Source: UMGS1279 sp045577695
Lineage (GTDB): Bacteria; Bacillota; Clostridia; Oscillospirales; Acutalibacteraceae
Direction: 5' to 3'
NCBI GenBank assembly: GCA_045577695.1
Contig: JAZNIW010000022.1
Span: 1 to 6,846 of the forward strand
DNA length: 6,846 nt
Position 1 is the first letter of the stretch, and each line of letters opens with the position of its first letter. The notes under the pieces were generated by a model that was not told the DNA's origin, searched no databases, and was given only the letters and a program-made list of their open reading frames with translations. This document shows positions 5,778 through 6,846 of this stretch, one piece after another. The translations under genes and the position numbers were made by a program.

Positions 5778-6061
5778 CGCTCGAAAAGAAAAAAGACGAA
5801 GAAACTTCTTTACGAAGTGTCTGCCTACTTGGTGTCGGCAATGGTAAAAAAATGAAAAAATTACATAATTGCGGTCAAGCAATCGCCCCTGTTGTCATAT
5901 AGCCCGGCATACAGATTTTCACTTCGAAAACAATCGGGTTTTAAGCCGCAGTTTTGGCAGAGAAAGGGAGGTTTTATAGGCATTGGCTTGGAGGTAAGAA
6001 GATATTGAACCATTGAAAAAGACTGGAATGGTTTTTGGAAAAACGGTAACGCTGTGAGCAA
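5778..6061. other. Intergenic stretch without a supported gene
   Basis: This gap lies between the riboswitch promoter and the terminator of the symporter gene. It is AT-rich, with short stop-containing frames. A small GAAG/CTTC hairpin followed on the minus strand by TTTTTT (around 5791-5810) could be a weak terminator but is not convincing. I see no RNA gene, repeat or coding signal. Confidence 0.5.
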
Positions 6062-6112
6062 GAAATAAAAAAACAACCGGCGGCAGTACGGTTTCTGTCG
6101 CCGGTTTGTTTT
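6062..6112 (-). terminator. Intrinsic terminator of the sodium:solute symporter gene
   Basis: Bases 6071-6086 (AAACAACCGGCGGCAG) pair with 6095-6111 (CTGTCGCCGGTTTGTTT) around an eight-base loop, with one G-T pair and one bulged T. On the minus strand the stem is followed by TTTTATTTCTTG after a T-rich base, a good U-tract, about 30 bases past the symporter stop at 6142. Confidence 0.9.
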
Positions 6113-6141
6113 GTGCGTATTCAGCATTCAAAAGGGGAATG

Positions 6142-6846
6142 TTAAATGCTCTTGCGAACCTCTTCAAACTCTGTTTGAATTTCTTTTGAGGGCGGTGCAG
6201 TGAGTAGCGATACTACCACAATCAGCAGGCTGGAGAAAAGGAAAGCGGGAAGGAGCTCGTAAATATTGAAAACGCCGCCAAGAGGACGAATGACCAAATT
6301 CCAGAAAAAGACCATAATGCCGCCACCTAACATACCGGCAATGGCGCCGGCACGGTTGGTGCGTTTCCAAAATAGGCTAAAGAGAACCAACGGACCGAAG
6401 GTGGCACCGAAGCCTGCCCACGCAAAGGAAACAATGCTAAAGATAACACTTTTTTCATCCAAAGCGATGATAACGGCGATGACCGTAATGGCCAGCAATA
6501 CCAGCCGTGAAACGGTCATAACCTGCTTATCGGTTGCATTCCGTTTGAAGATGCCTTGGTAAATGTTTTTCGAGAAGGAGGATGCCGCGATTAACAAATA
6601 AGAGTCGGAAGAGCTGATGGTGGCAGCCAAAATACCGGCCATTACAAAACCGGCAATGATGGGAGGCAGATAGCTTGTGGAAAGGGTAATGAAGATGTTT
6701 TCCGCATCGGAAGCAGTCAGATGCTTTGTGGGGAACAGCTGGCGACCCATAATGCCGATGAACACGGCAACTGCCAGGGAAATGCCGACCCACACCATAG
6801 CAATCCGACGGGAGCTCTTAAGCTCGCTCTCCTTGCGGATGGCCAT
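6142..6846 (-). CDS. putP: Sodium:solute symporter, PutP-like (C-terminal part, 5' end outside window)
   Basis: The 234 residues visible are the C-terminal half of a sodium:solute symporter close to the sodium/proline symporter PutP, an inner-membrane protein that takes up proline with Na+. The ATG at the window edge is taken as internal: full-length PutP is about 490-500 residues and the fragment aligns from memory with its second half. Marks are the basic loop KSSRRIAMVWVGISL, AGFVMAGILAATISSSDSYLL (66-85), whose Ser78-Ser79 probably align with the Ser/Thr pair of the PutP sodium site, SFAWAGFGATFGPLVLFSLFWKR (140-162) and IYELLPAFL (195-203). About six membrane helices are present, followed by a short charged tail (EIQTEFEEVRKSI). 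The proline substrate is inferred from overall resemblance; a related substrate is possible. The gene faces the same way as the cobalamin operon but is separated from it by its own terminator. Confidence 0.88.
   Translation of the reverse strand: MAIRKESELKSSRRIAMVWVGISLAVAVFIGIMGRQLFPTKHLTASDAENIFITLSTSYLPPIIAGFVMAGILAATISSSDSYLLIAASSFSKNIYQGIFKRNATDKQVMTVSRLVLLAITVIAVIIALDEKSVIFSIVSFAWAGFGATFGPLVLFSLFWKRTNRAGAIAGMLGGGIMVFFWNLVIRPLGGVFNIYELLPAFLFSSLLIVVVSLLTAPPSKEIQTEFEEVRKSI

Noticed and set aside
5788..5815. GAAGAAACTTC-type palindrome near the riboswitch promoter as operator or terminator.
   Set aside because: The stem is only four or five pairs in a low-complexity A/G/T stretch; chance is enough to explain it.
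5861..5983. Minus-strand 40-residue peptide with four cysteines (C9, C12, C18, C34).
   Set aside because: It has no ribosome binding site or promoter, and the longer frame containing it runs through the symporter terminator; kept only as a remote possibility.
6266..6562. Plus-strand frame of 98 codons opposite the symporter.
   Set aside because: It is antisense to strongly recognisable PutP-like coding sequence and matches no family.

Overview
The window looks like chromosome of a low-to-moderate GC, anaerobic member of the Bacillota (Clostridia type). The evidence is AGGAG-type ribosome binding sites, solitary ECF-transporter S components, an aldo/keto reductase with two 4Fe-4S motifs, sigma-A-like promoters and U-tailed intrinsic terminators. 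No rRNA, tRNA, CRISPR array or intact insertion sequence is visible.

Left part (1-1466): the 3' end of an RHS/YD-repeat protein enters from outside the window and ends in a variable, low-GC tail. Overlapping its stop codon is a very AT-rich gene for a 76-residue two-helix membrane protein, in the position of an immunity gene. GC falls stepwise from about 54% (1-300) to 40% (601-960) to 26% (985-1215), as expected for a laterally acquired toxin tail plus immunity cassette. Next to it, on the minus strand, lies what looks like a decayed C-terminus of a large serine recombinase.

Middle part (1479-4556, plus strand): a good promoter drives a NIF3-family metal protein. It is followed by an ECF S component, then by one open frame in which a DUF1893 (TM1506-like) domain runs without a stop into a complete 4Fe-4S aldo/keto reductase. 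The reductase part keeps its own strong ribosome binding site and ATG. A perfect 16-bp hairpin ends this group and also serves the convergent minus-strand operon.

Right-middle part (4555-5777, minus strand): a promoter, a compact cobalamin-riboswitch-like leader, a DUF4430 (transcobalamin-like) lipoprotein and an ECF S component. Together these suggest a B12-repressed vitamin B12 (corrinoid) uptake module: the lipoprotein would capture ligand outside the cell and the S component would carry it across the membrane, using an EcfAA'T module encoded elsewhere. The riboswitch appears to start at the transcription start and lacks the usual 5' hairpin arm.

Right edge (6062-6846, minus strand): the C-terminal half of a PutP-type sodium:solute symporter with a strong intrinsic terminator. 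The gene's start lies beyond the window.
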